Positions 14,701-20,925 of a stretch of DNA of 21,736 nucleotides are shown here, one piece after another. The notes under the pieces were generated by a model that saw only the letters and a program-made list of their open reading frames with translations, was not told where the DNA came from and ran no database searches. Location of the stretch: the NCBI GenBank assembly GCA_038924905.1, contig JBCKUK010000022.1:1-21736 (forward strand), written 5' to 3'. Both the position numbers and the translations under genes were made by a program. Position 1 is the first letter of the stretch; every line of letters begins with the position of its first letter. This stretch comes from JBCKUK01 sp038924905 (lineage in GTDB: Bacteria; Pseudomonadota; Gammaproteobacteria; Burkholderiales; Methylophilaceae).

Positions 14701-15372
14701 CTACTTGCCCGGATTGACCACCAGTACGTCGCATTTCGCGTCAGCCAGGACGTGCCGCGTCACACTCCAGAGGAACAGATCTTCGACGATCGACTGCCCA
14801 TGCTTGCCAATGACAATCAGGTCCGCCTCCAGTTCCTGCTCCTTGTCGAGGATGACGCGAGGCGCGTCACCGTGTTTCACCACATGACGGAACCGATAGG
14901 GGGCAGCATCGAGACCCCCCACCAAGTCGCCTATTTTTCTCAGCGCCTGCTGGCGGGCTTGAATGTGATAACGGTGAATTTCTTCGTCGGCCACACCGAC
15001 TATCCGCAGATTGCCCTCGAACGGAACGTCGAAGGCATGGATGATGGTGATGTCTGCGCTCGGCGCAATGTGCATCGCGGTCTTGAGCGCCTGGACAGAA
15101 TGCGGCGAAAAATCGACCGGAACGATCACCCGCTGGTAGGACCCCTTGGGCGCCTGCTTGACGACGAGCACTGGGCGCGCCGGCACAATAACGCGGTGAC
15201 GCAGCATAAAATCAAAGGTCTTATCGCGCATATTTTCACCGACATGAAACACGCCGGCGTCAAGCAGTATGCCCAGCGTCAATATTGCGGCGAGATAGGT
15301 GTAAAAATTATTGCGTAGCCGGCGGGTTAAATTGGCTAGCCAATGGCCAATCAGGAGTCTTAATCGTGTCAC
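14701..15372 (-). CDS. Chimeric protein: CHASE2-type N terminus fused to C-terminal universal stress (UspA) domain
   Basis: I start it at the GTG 15370-15372, since AAAAAGGG lies 7 bases before it (another GTG at 15378 would touch the ribosome-binding site); 223 residues. Counted from 15378, residues 1-66 hold a basic lead, a hydrophobic helix (about 27-45) and HVGENMRDKTFDFMLRHR, which I recognise as the start of CHASE2-domain sensor proteins. Then the text switches at RPVLVVKQAPKGSYQRV to the second half of a two-domain UspA protein, with PVDFSPHS, a VKHGDAP segment and GKHGQS. The canonical G-2x-G-9x-G(S/T) nucleotide motif has Trp for the last Gly (GKHGQSIVEDLFLWS). The CHASE2 body and the first Usp domain are both absent. 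Upstream of the antiporter; the 18-base gap suggests one operon. It may be a non-functional relic or a membrane-tethered Usp domain. Confidence 0.75.
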   Translation of the reverse strand: MTRLRLLIGHWLANLTRRLRNNFYTYLAAILTLGILLDAGVFHVGENMRDKTFDFMLRHRVIVPARPVLVVKQAPKGSYQRVIVPVDFSPHSVQALKTAMHIAPSADITIIHAFDVPFEGNLRIVGVADEEIHRYHIQARQQALRKIGDLVGGLDAAPYRFRHVVKHGDAPRVILDKEQELEADLIVIGKHGQSIVEDLFLWSVTRHVLADAKCDVLVVNPGK

Positions 15373-15458
15373 AAGCACCCTTTTTGATGATGCGAATCAG
15401 GGCTTGAGTGTGGCACAAAATGACCAGCTTTTAAAGCTAAGACGCACGTCTCATCAGG

Positions 15459-15464
15459 TATAAT
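15459..15464 (+). promoter_or_regulatory. -10 box immediately upstream of rmuC
   Basis: A perfect TATAAT lies 9 bases before the rmuC ATG, with GAGG at 15467-15470 between them. Transcription would be expected to begin near 15471, leaving almost no leader and placing the GAGG outside the message. The -35 region is poor. The rest of the 101-base spacer between the chimeric gene and rmuC holds nothing else recognisable. Confidence 0.4.
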
Positions 15465-15473
15465 TTGAGGCAT

Positions 15474-16748
15474 ATGTTAGAACTTATTTTAGTTGTTTTA
15501 GCGGGCCTATCTTTTCTGCTACTGCTCTGGCTTGCGTGGCGCATAGTCTTCAAGCCGAAGGCATCGTCATTGAGCACGCAGCTGGAAGAAAAGCACCGCG
15601 CCATGTTGACGGATTTGAATGATGGCCTGAATAAATTGGGCGACCGCTTGAATACGGTTTTAGCAGATAGCAGCGAGCGCTTGAAGCAGGGGGTGGCGCT
15701 GGAGCTGAATCAAACACGCGAAGCCATGCAAGCCCTGCAGCTGGCGCAAACGGAGAATCTGACAAAAAATCGTGAAGCCCTGCTGGAGAAGCTCAACAGC
15801 ACTTTTGAAACACTGAACAAGACTGTGGAAAGTCGCCTGGATTTAATCAGCGGCAAGGTGGACGAACGCCTGCAAGAGGGCTTCAAGAAAACCAACGAGA
15901 CCTTTGCCAATGTAATGGCGCGTCTCGCTACCATTGATGAGGCGCAAAAGAAGATAGATGGCCTGACCACCAATATTGTTAGCCTACAGGATTTGCTGAG
16001 TGACAAGAGCTCCCGTGGTGCATTTGGTGAGGTGCAACTGGAAGGTTTGGTGAAAAATATATTGCCACCAAATTCATATGAATTCCAATACAGCCTAGGT
16101 GAAAATAAACGGGTGGATTGCATGCTGTTTTTGCCCGAGCCCACGGGCAATGTCGCGGTGGATTCCAAGTTCCCGCTGGAGAATTATCACCGCATGTTTG
16201 AGGCCGGGGTGGCGGAAGCCGACCGGCTGATTGCAAAGCGCAAATTCAAGGCTGATGTAAAAAAGCATGTGGACGATATCGCCAAAAAATACATCATTCC
16301 TAATGTAACCTCCGACGGTGCGGTGATGTTTATTCCGGCGGAAGCTGTGTTTGCAGAAATCCATGCCTATCACCCTGAAATCATTACCTATGCAATGGGT
16401 AAACGCGTCTGGCTGGTCTCGCCAACCACGCTGATGGCGGTATTGAATACGGCGCGCGCGGTGTTGAAGGACGTTGAAACGCGCAAGCAGGTGCATATTA
16501 TCAAAGAAGAGTTGGGCAAGCTGGGTAAGGAATTTGGCCGGTTTGATACGCGTATGAAAAAGCTGGCTGACCACATTCGCCAAGCGCACGAAGATGCATT
16601 GGATGTGCAGACTACCAGCCAGAAAATCTCACGCCGCTTTGCACAAATTGAGCGCGTAGAGCTGGTGGGCGATGCTGAGGCATCACTCGCGCTGCCGATT
16701 GAAGATTTGGATGATTTGCTTGATGTGCCCGAGGAAGAAAGTAAGTGA
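15474..16748 (+). CDS. rmuC: DNA recombination protein RmuC
   Basis: A 424-residue protein with an N-terminal membrane helix (residues about 3-24), a long coiled coil (about 35-175, rich in Leu, Glu, Gln and Lys) and the RmuC nuclease-like domain (PF02646 type) with SSRGAFGEVQLEGLVK, RVDCMLFLPEP and VAVDSKFPLENY, the D-x-K acidic/lysine pattern of PD-(D/E)XK enzymes. RmuC limits inversions between short inverted repeats in E. coli; its biochemistry is little known. I chose ATG 15474 over an in-frame TTG at 15465 because the family begins at the membrane helix. Its last four bases overlap the moaD GTG start (GTGA). Confidence 0.95.
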   Translation: MLELILVVLAGLSFLLLLWLAWRIVFKPKASSLSTQLEEKHRAMLTDLNDGLNKLGDRLNTVLADSSERLKQGVALELNQTREAMQALQLAQTENLTKNREALLEKLNSTFETLNKTVESRLDLISGKVDERLQEGFKKTNETFANVMARLATIDEAQKKIDGLTTNIVSLQDLLSDKSSRGAFGEVQLEGLVKNILPPNSYEFQYSLGENKRVDCMLFLPEPTGNVAVDSKFPLENYHRMFEAGVAEADRLIAKRKFKADVKKHVDDIAKKYIIPNVTSDGAVMFIPAEAVFAEIHAYHPEIITYAMGKRVWLVSPTTLMAVLNTARAVLKDVETRKQVHIIKEELGKLGKEFGRFDTRMKKLADHIRQAHEDALDVQTTSQKISRRFAQIERVELVGDAEASLALPIEDLDDLLDVPEEESK

Positions 16749-16996
16749 TTAAAATACTTTATTTTGCAAGGCTGCGCGAAGCATTGGGTTTAGTCAGTGA
16801 AGAGTTGGATTTGCCGCAAGGCACAAACGTAGCCAAGCTGATGGCGCTGCTGGCAGCACGCGGCGACACTTGGCAACAGGAGTTTGCGGGCAGCCACCCT
16901 TTACGTGCAGCGGTGAACCAGACTTTAGCGCCAAACAGCACCGTGATTAATACTGGCGATGAGGTGGCGTTTTTTCCGCCAGTCACAGGAGGTTAA
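16745..16996 (+). CDS. moaD: Molybdopterin synthase small (sulfur-carrier) subunit
   Basis: An 83-residue ubiquitin-like protein beginning IKILYFARLREALG and ending PPVTGG. The C-terminal Gly-Gly is adenylated by MoeB and converted to a thiocarboxylate, which donates sulfur to cyclic pyranopterin monophosphate in the MoaD2-MoaE2 complex. It starts at GTG 16745, overlapping the rmuC stop as GTGA. The codons for the final Gly-Gly (GGA GGT) also make up the ribosome-binding site of moaE, so the two genes are coupled at the shortest possible distance. Confidence 0.95.
   Translation: MIKILYFARLREALGLVSEELDLPQGTNVAKLMALLAARGDTWQQEFAGSHPLRAAVNQTLAPNSTVINTGDEVAFFPPVTGG
16988..16993 (+). promoter_or_regulatory. 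moaE ribosome-binding site inside the moaD Gly-Gly codons
   Basis: GGAGGT is a perfect Shine-Dalgarno core 4 bases before the GTG at 16998. It decides the moaE start against the longer frame open from 16959. The same six bases encode the catalytic diglycine end of MoaD. Confidence 0.85.
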
Positions 16997-16997
16997 T

Positions 16998-17453
16998 GTG
17001 ACGGTACGTGTGCAATCAGAGGATTTTGACGCAGGCGCAGAAATCAGCCGGATGCGCCTTAGTCGCGCGGATACTGGCGCGGTAGCGGCTTTTATCGGAC
17101 AGGTGCGCGATTTGAATGATGGTGCCAGAGTTTCCACACTGACGCTGGAACACTACCCGGGCATGACGGAAAAAGCGCTGGAAGATATTGTTGAGCAGGC
17201 CAAAACGCGTTGGGATATTTTTGATATTTTGCTGGTGCATCGTATAGGCACTTTGCAGCCGACCGACCAGATTGTGCTAGTGGTGGTGAGTGGCGCACAT
17301 CGTGGCGAGGCCTTTGCTGCCTGCCAATTCATTATGGATTTCCTCAAAACCGATGCGCCATTCTGGAAAAAAGAACAAACGCCGTCAGGTACACGCTGGG
17401 TGGAAGCTAAAGTTTCTGACGATGTTGCCCGCGAGCGCTGGCAAAAGAAGTAA
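16998..17453 (+). CDS. moaE: Molybdopterin synthase catalytic (large) subunit
   Basis: A 151-residue protein matching E. coli MoaE (150 residues). It carries TGAVAAFIGQVRD, LTLEHYPGM, VHRIGTLQPTD, VVVSGAHRGEAFAAC and MDFLKTDAPFWKKE. K117 and K124 correspond to the catalytic Lys119 and Lys126 of E. coli MoaE; the conserved Arg-His pair in HR-G is present. It inserts the two dithiolene sulfurs carried by MoaD into the molybdopterin precursor. The GTG start at 16998 is fixed by GGAGGT upstream. No other molybdenum-cofactor genes lie nearby, so the rest of the pathway must be elsewhere in the genome. Confidence 0.96.
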   Translation: MTVRVQSEDFDAGAEISRMRLSRADTGAVAAFIGQVRDLNDGARVSTLTLEHYPGMTEKALEDIVEQAKTRWDIFDILLVHRIGTLQPTDQIVLVVVSGAHRGEAFAACQFIMDFLKTDAPFWKKEQTPSGTRWVEAKVSDDVARERWQKK

Positions 17454-17461
17454 TAGCCAGA

Positions 17462-17875
17462 TTGAACGCCCAGCAAAACCCTCAGGAGAATGCGAAAGAA
17501 AAATGTCGTCTGGATAAATGGCTATGGGCTGCGCGTTTCTTCAAGACACGTAGCCTGGCTTCGGATGCGGCTGATAGTGGCAAGGTGAGAGTTGATGGCG
17601 ATAAGGTGAAGCCAGCCAGAGAAGTCAAATTGGGCGCTGTAATCAATATCCGCAGTAAGGATTTTGAGATTGAAGTGGTGGTGCGTGGCCTGTCCAATCA
17701 GCGCAGAGGCGCGCCGGAAGCGGCCTTGCTCTATGCGGAAACCGAAGGCAGCCGAAGCCGCAGGGCAGAGCTTAAAATTACTCGTGTGGATGACCATGCC
17801 AGACGCGAGCGCGGTGCAGGGCGGCCAACCAAGCGTCAGCGGCGCGAGATTAAAGGGTTTACCGACAACTGGTAG
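17462..17875 (+). CDS. hslR: Ribosome-associated heat shock protein Hsp15 (S4 RNA-binding)
   Basis: A 137-residue basic protein with an S4 domain at about residues 16-75 (CRLDKWLWAARFFKTRSLAS, then GKVRVDGDKVKPAREVKLG) and the Hsp15 tail with APEAALLYAETE and a very basic end (RPTKRQRREIKGF). Hsp15 binds 50S subunits that carry a stalled nascent chain and helps recycle them. The start is uncertain: the only initiation codon in frame that gives the usual N-terminal length is TTG at 17462, and no ribosome-binding site is obvious; the nearby ATGs at 17490 and 17504 are in other frames. It follows moaE by 8 bases and is probably the last gene of that transcript. Confidence 0.9.
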   Translation: MNAQQNPQENAKEKCRLDKWLWAARFFKTRSLASDAADSGKVRVDGDKVKPAREVKLGAVINIRSKDFEIEVVVRGLSNQRRGAPEAALLYAETEGSRSRRAELKITRVDDHARRERGAGRPTKRQRREIKGFTDNW

Positions 17876-17891
17876 TTTTGAAATGTGTGAG

Positions 17892-17956
17892 TGAGGCAAA
17901 CCCCGGCACTGCCGGGGACTCAAAAAGGTTTGACCTTTGCCTCAGCCAGATGAGGC
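17892..17956. repeat. Nested and competing hairpins after hslR
   Basis: CCCCGGC-ACT-GCCGGGG (17901-17917) is a strong GC hairpin. It is enclosed by an outer stem TGAGGCAAA (17892-17900) with TTTGCCTCA (17936-17944). The same GCCTCA (17939-17944) can instead pair with TGAGGC at 17951-17956 across a 6-base loop, so two folds exclude each other. A small AGGT-TTG-ACCT hairpin sits inside the outer loop. The first hairpin starts 25 bases after the hslR stop and may serve as its terminator, though no U-run follows on either strand. Confidence 0.5.
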
Positions 17957-17983
17957 AGAGCTGAAGTTCCACACTATTTATTT

Positions 17984-18081
17984 CCCTCCCCTTGCCAGGG
18001 GGAGGGCGAGGGTGGGGGTAAGGGTTTCAGGCGCAAATGAGCTATCCCCCCATCCCAACCTTCCCTTGCGATGGGATGGGG
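17984..18081. repeat. GC-rich REP-like intergenic repeat
   Basis: Two imperfect hairpins stand in tandem: CCCTCCCC (17984-17991) with GGGGAGGG (17999-18006), and CCCCATCCC (18048-18056) with GGGATGGGG (18073-18081, a 9-bp perfect stem). Between them lie G-runs (GAGGGTGGGGGTAAGGG) that can also pair with the C-runs at 18046-18060. CCCTCCCC-TTGC-type palindromes of this design are, as far as I remember, widespread between genes in many proteobacteria. The element contains no gene. Confidence 0.6.
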
Positions 18082-18090
18082 TGGAAAACC

Positions 18091-18107
18091 AGCCGCCTTG
18101 GGCGGCT
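18091..18107 (-). terminator. Terminator-like hairpin downstream of the SDR gene
   Basis: AGCCGCC (18091-18097) and GGCGGCT (18101-18107) form a 7-bp GC-rich stem with a 3-base loop. On the minus strand it is followed by GG and then T4 (18085-18088 on the plus strand), placing it about 42 bases after the SDR stop codon as a plausible intrinsic terminator. On the plus strand no T-run follows. Confidence 0.55.
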
Positions 18108-18148
18108 CACGGATTAAATATGCCTTGGTTACTTTGATATTTCTTGGC

Positions 18149-18850
18149 TTACCAGAGTATTTCTTGTCCGTCGTATGCGTAAAATTTACCGCTGGTTGCT
18201 GGGGTGAGTTTATCTATCACTTTGCGCATGCCAGTAACGCTTTGCTCCACCGAAATCAATCCATTTGGGCCGCCCATATCGGTCCTCACCCAGCCGGGGT
18301 TCAGCAGCGCAACCAAAATTCCCTGTGGTGCAAGGTCGATAGACAGGCTCTTGGTTATCATATTGAGCGCGGCTTTGCTGGATCGGTATAGGTAACGTCC
18401 GCCACTGGTATTGTCATCCACGCTGCCCATTTTGCTGGTTATATTGGCGATTCTTTTAAGCTGGCTGCGCGCGATATTTTGCATAAAGGCTTCAGTCATT
18501 TTTAACGGCGCAATACTGTTAATGCGAAATGATTCTATCCAGGCTTGTTCATCTACGCCGCCAGAGCTGCCCGCATAATCACGCTTATAGATACCGGCAT
18601 TATTAACCAGTAAATCAATTGCTACACCCGATAATTGCTTTGCCAATTGATGGATTTGACTAAAATTACCTACATCCAACGCACGCACGCTGACTGAACC
18701 CCCATGCTCCTCTGCCAAGCGGTTAAGCGCTTTTGCATTTTCAGGTTTGCGACATGTGGCGTATACCTGCCAGCCAGCTTCAGCATATTGGCGGACAAAC
18801 TCCAGACCGATGCCGCGGTTAGCGCCAGTAATCAACATATTGAACGACAT
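18149..18850 (-). CDS. Short-chain dehydrogenase/reductase (C-factor-like)
   Basis: A 233-residue classical SDR. The cofactor motif TGANRGIG is at 8-15, LDV at 58-60 and NNAG at 83-86; the catalytic set is Ser in ITSKMGS (S139/S143) with Y155 and K159 (YRSSK). After the active site it has LLNPGWVRTDMGG, the PGW-x-T segment common in the C-factor/sniffer branch of SDRs. An Arg (R34) after the second strand hints at NADP(H). The substrate is unknown. GGAAAGGA precedes the ATG by 6 bases. It is divergent from rfbB and shares an AT-rich dyad with it, but there is no sign that it works in the rhamnose pathway. Confidence 0.88.
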   Translation of the reverse strand: MSFNMLITGANRGIGLEFVRQYAEAGWQVYATCRKPENAKALNRLAEEHGGSVSVRALDVGNFSQIHQLAKQLSGVAIDLLVNNAGIYKRDYAGSSGGVDEQAWIESFRINSIAPLKMTEAFMQNIARSQLKRIANITSKMGSVDDNTSGGRYLYRSSKAALNMITKSLSIDLAPQGILVALLNPGWVRTDMGGPNGLISVEQSVTGMRKVIDKLTPATSGKFYAYDGQEILW

Positions 18851-18900
18851 AAGAAATCCTTTCCATGGGCATGAGTAATGCTAAGAGCGAATATCAACGA

Positions 18901-18922
18901 TATAATAAGCCGGATTATTATA
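18901..18922. promoter_or_regulatory. Perfect AT-rich dyad carrying a -10 box on each strand
   Basis: TATAATAA at 18901-18908 and TTATTATA at 18915-18922 are perfect inverted repeats around a 6-base centre. Because of the symmetry, TATAAT appears at 18901-18906 reading toward rfbB (ATG 29 bases on) and on the minus strand at 18917-18922 reading toward the SDR gene (66 bases to its ATG). No good -35 boxes are seen on either side. It may be a pair of back-to-back promoters, a regulator-binding site, or both. Confidence 0.5.
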
Positions 18923-18935
18923 AAAGTTGAGATCA

Positions 18936-20000
18936 ATGATTCTCGTTACCGGCGGCGCAGGGTTTATCGGCTCTAATTTTGTCATTGAATGGCTCAAAAC
19001 GCTTGCTGAGCCGGTGCTTAATTTGGATAAGTTAACCTATGCCGGCAATCTGGAGAATCTGGCCGAAGTTGAGGCTAACCCGCTACATACATTTATCCAT
19101 GGCGACATAGGTGATACAGCCTTGGTGGCCAAATTTCTCAAGCAGCATAAGCCTCGCGCCATCATCAATTTTGCCGCAGAGTCACATGTGGATCGCTCAA
19201 TCAGCGGCCCTCATGATTTCATACAAACCAATATCGTTGGCACGTTTAATCTGCTGGAAACTACCCGAGCATACTGGAGTAATTTGCCGGAAGCAGATAA
19301 GCGGAATTTCCGTTTTTTACATATTTCTACCGACGAAGTGTATGGTTCACTTGGCCCAACTGATCCTGCTTTTAAAGAGACCAATCCATACCTGCCTAAT
19401 AGTCCGTATTCGGCTTCCAAAGCCGCCTCTGACCACTTGGTGCGCGCTTATTACCATACCTATGGTCTGCCGGTTTTGACTACCAATTGCTCCAATAATT
19501 ACGGCCCTTATCATTTTCCGGAAAAGTTAATTCCACTCATGATTGTAAACGCACTGGCAAACAAGCCTTTGCCTGTGTATGGCGATGGTCAGCAGATCCG
19601 CGATTGGCTCTATGTAAGCGACCATTGCAGCGCTATTCGCCGCGTGCTTGAAGCCGGCAGACCAGGCGAAACCTATAATGTAGGCGGCTGTAACGAAAAA
19701 GCGAATATTGATATTGTGCACAACATTTGTGGCTTACTGGATGAAATACAACCGCGCGTTGATGGCAAAAGTTATGCCGAGCAAATCACGCACGTCGAAG
19801 ACCGCCCGGGCCATGACAGACGCTACGCCATTGATGCGGGCAAGATAGAACGCGAGCTGGGTTGGAAACCTGCGGAAACTTTTGAAACAGGCATAGGCAA
19901 AACTGTACAGTGGTATCTGGCTAACCCCAAGTGGGTGGCAAATGTGCAGAACGGCGCGTATCGTGAATGGATAAAAACTCATTATGCAGTTATTGAATAA
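18936..20000 (+). CDS. rfbB: dTDP-glucose 4,6-dehydratase
   Basis: A 354-residue extended SDR that oxidises and dehydrates dTDP-glucose to dTDP-4-keto-6-deoxyglucose, step two of dTDP-L-rhamnose synthesis. The NAD motif GGAGFIGS is at residues 6-13; the catalytic triad region is STDEVYG with T132, D133, E134, and Y158-x3-K162 (YSASK). HVDRS and NCSNNYGPYHFPEKL are hallmarks of RfbB. I chose ATG 18936 because the glycine motif must lie near the N terminus; the frame is open from a TTG at 18927. It heads the rfbB-rfbD-rfbA run and the product probably serves O-antigen or capsule assembly. Confidence 0.97.
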   Translation: MILVTGGAGFIGSNFVIEWLKTLAEPVLNLDKLTYAGNLENLAEVEANPLHTFIHGDIGDTALVAKFLKQHKPRAIINFAAESHVDRSISGPHDFIQTNIVGTFNLLETTRAYWSNLPEADKRNFRFLHISTDEVYGSLGPTDPAFKETNPYLPNSPYSASKAASDHLVRAYYHTYGLPVLTTNCSNNYGPYHFPEKLIPLMIVNALANKPLPVYGDGQQIRDWLYVSDHCSAIRRVLEAGRPGETYNVGGCNEKANIDIVHNICGLLDEIQPRVDGKSYAEQITHVEDRPGHDRRYAIDAGKIERELGWKPAETFETGIGKTVQWYLANPKWVANVQNGAYREWIKTHYAVIE

Positions 20001-20012
20001 GTGGCTTGGGTA

Positions 20013-20915
20013 ATGACTACACTTAATAAAATTCTTCTTTTTGGCAAGAACGGCCAGGTTGGCTGGGAGCTACAGCGTAGCTTGGTCCCACTGGGAGACA
20101 TAGTTGCGCTGGATAGTAATAGCACGGATTTTTGTGGCGACTTTACCAATTTGCAAGGCTTGGCTGCAACCATTCGAAAAATTAAGCCCAATATCATTGT
20201 TAACGCGGCTGCTTATACCGCAGTAGATAGAGCTGAGCGTGAGCCCGAGCTGGCGCGAACCATCAATGCAGTGGCTCCCGGTGTGCTGGCACAGGAGGCG
20301 AAGAAGCTCGGTGCTTTGCTGGTGCATTATTCTACGGATTATGTGTTTGACGGAAGCGGCAGCAATCCGAAAAAAGAGACAGATGCAACCGGCCCGCTGA
20401 GTGTCTATGGCAAAACCAAGCTGGAAGGTGAGCAGACCATCGCCGAAAATTGCTCCAATTATTTAATATTCAGAACCAGTTGGGTGTATGCCGCGCGCGG
20501 TGACAATTTTGCTAAAACCATGCTGCGCCTGGCTGAAGAGCGCGAGCGCTTAGCCGTGATTGATGACCAGATTGGCGCACCTACCGGCGCAGATTTGCTG
20601 GCAGATGTGACAGCCCATGCTATTCGCAGTGTTTTGGCAAATCCGTGGCTTGCTGGCCTGTACCATCTGGCAGCACAGGGTGAGACATCCTGGTATGGTT
20701 ACGCCAAATTTGTGATTGAGTTTGCACAGCGCGCCGGAGCCCCACTAATGACGACGGTGGATGCAATTGATCCGGTACCGACCAGCGCTTTTCCTAATGC
20801 AGCAAAACGTCCGCACAATTCGCGCCTTGATACAGGCAAGCTGCAATCGGCTTTTGGCTTGAACTTGCCACATTGGCAGTCAGGTATCACGCGCATGTTA
20901 ACTGAAATTATTTGA
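20013..20915 (+). CDS. rfbD: dTDP-4-dehydrorhamnose reductase
   Basis: A 300-residue NAD(P)H-dependent reductase for the last step of dTDP-L-rhamnose synthesis. It has the GKNGQVG nucleotide motif (11-17), VNAAAYTAVDRAE, YSTDYVFDG and the catalytic Y132-x3-K136 (YGKTK), all typical of RmlD/RfbD. The ATG at 20013 gives the usual N terminus; a GTG at 20001, directly after the rfbB stop, is in frame but adds four unconserved residues. Neither start has a good ribosome-binding site, so translational coupling to rfbB is likely. It lies between rfbB and rfbA as in common rfbBDAC operons. Confidence 0.96.
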   Translation: MTTLNKILLFGKNGQVGWELQRSLVPLGDIVALDSNSTDFCGDFTNLQGLAATIRKIKPNIIVNAAAYTAVDRAEREPELARTINAVAPGVLAQEAKKLGALLVHYSTDYVFDGSGSNPKKETDATGPLSVYGKTKLEGEQTIAENCSNYLIFRTSWVYAARGDNFAKTMLRLAEERERLAVIDDQIGAPTGADLLADVTAHAIRSVLANPWLAGLYHLAAQGETSWYGYAKFVIEFAQRAGAPLMTTVDAIDPVPTSAFPNAAKRPHNSRLDTGKLQSAFGLNLPHWQSGITRMLTEII

Positions 20916-20925
20916 GTGAAAAAAG

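Noticed and set aside
14401..15318. A 305-codon open frame on the plus strand opposite the antiporter and Usp genes
   Set aside because: It has no ribosome-binding site or recognisable domain and runs antisense across two genes with clear family motifs; long antisense frames are expected in G+C-rich coding DNA.
17937..18391. Plus-strand frames in the repeat region and antisense to the SDR gene
   Set aside because: They run through hairpin repeats with low-complexity Pro/Arg/Gly translations and lack start signals.
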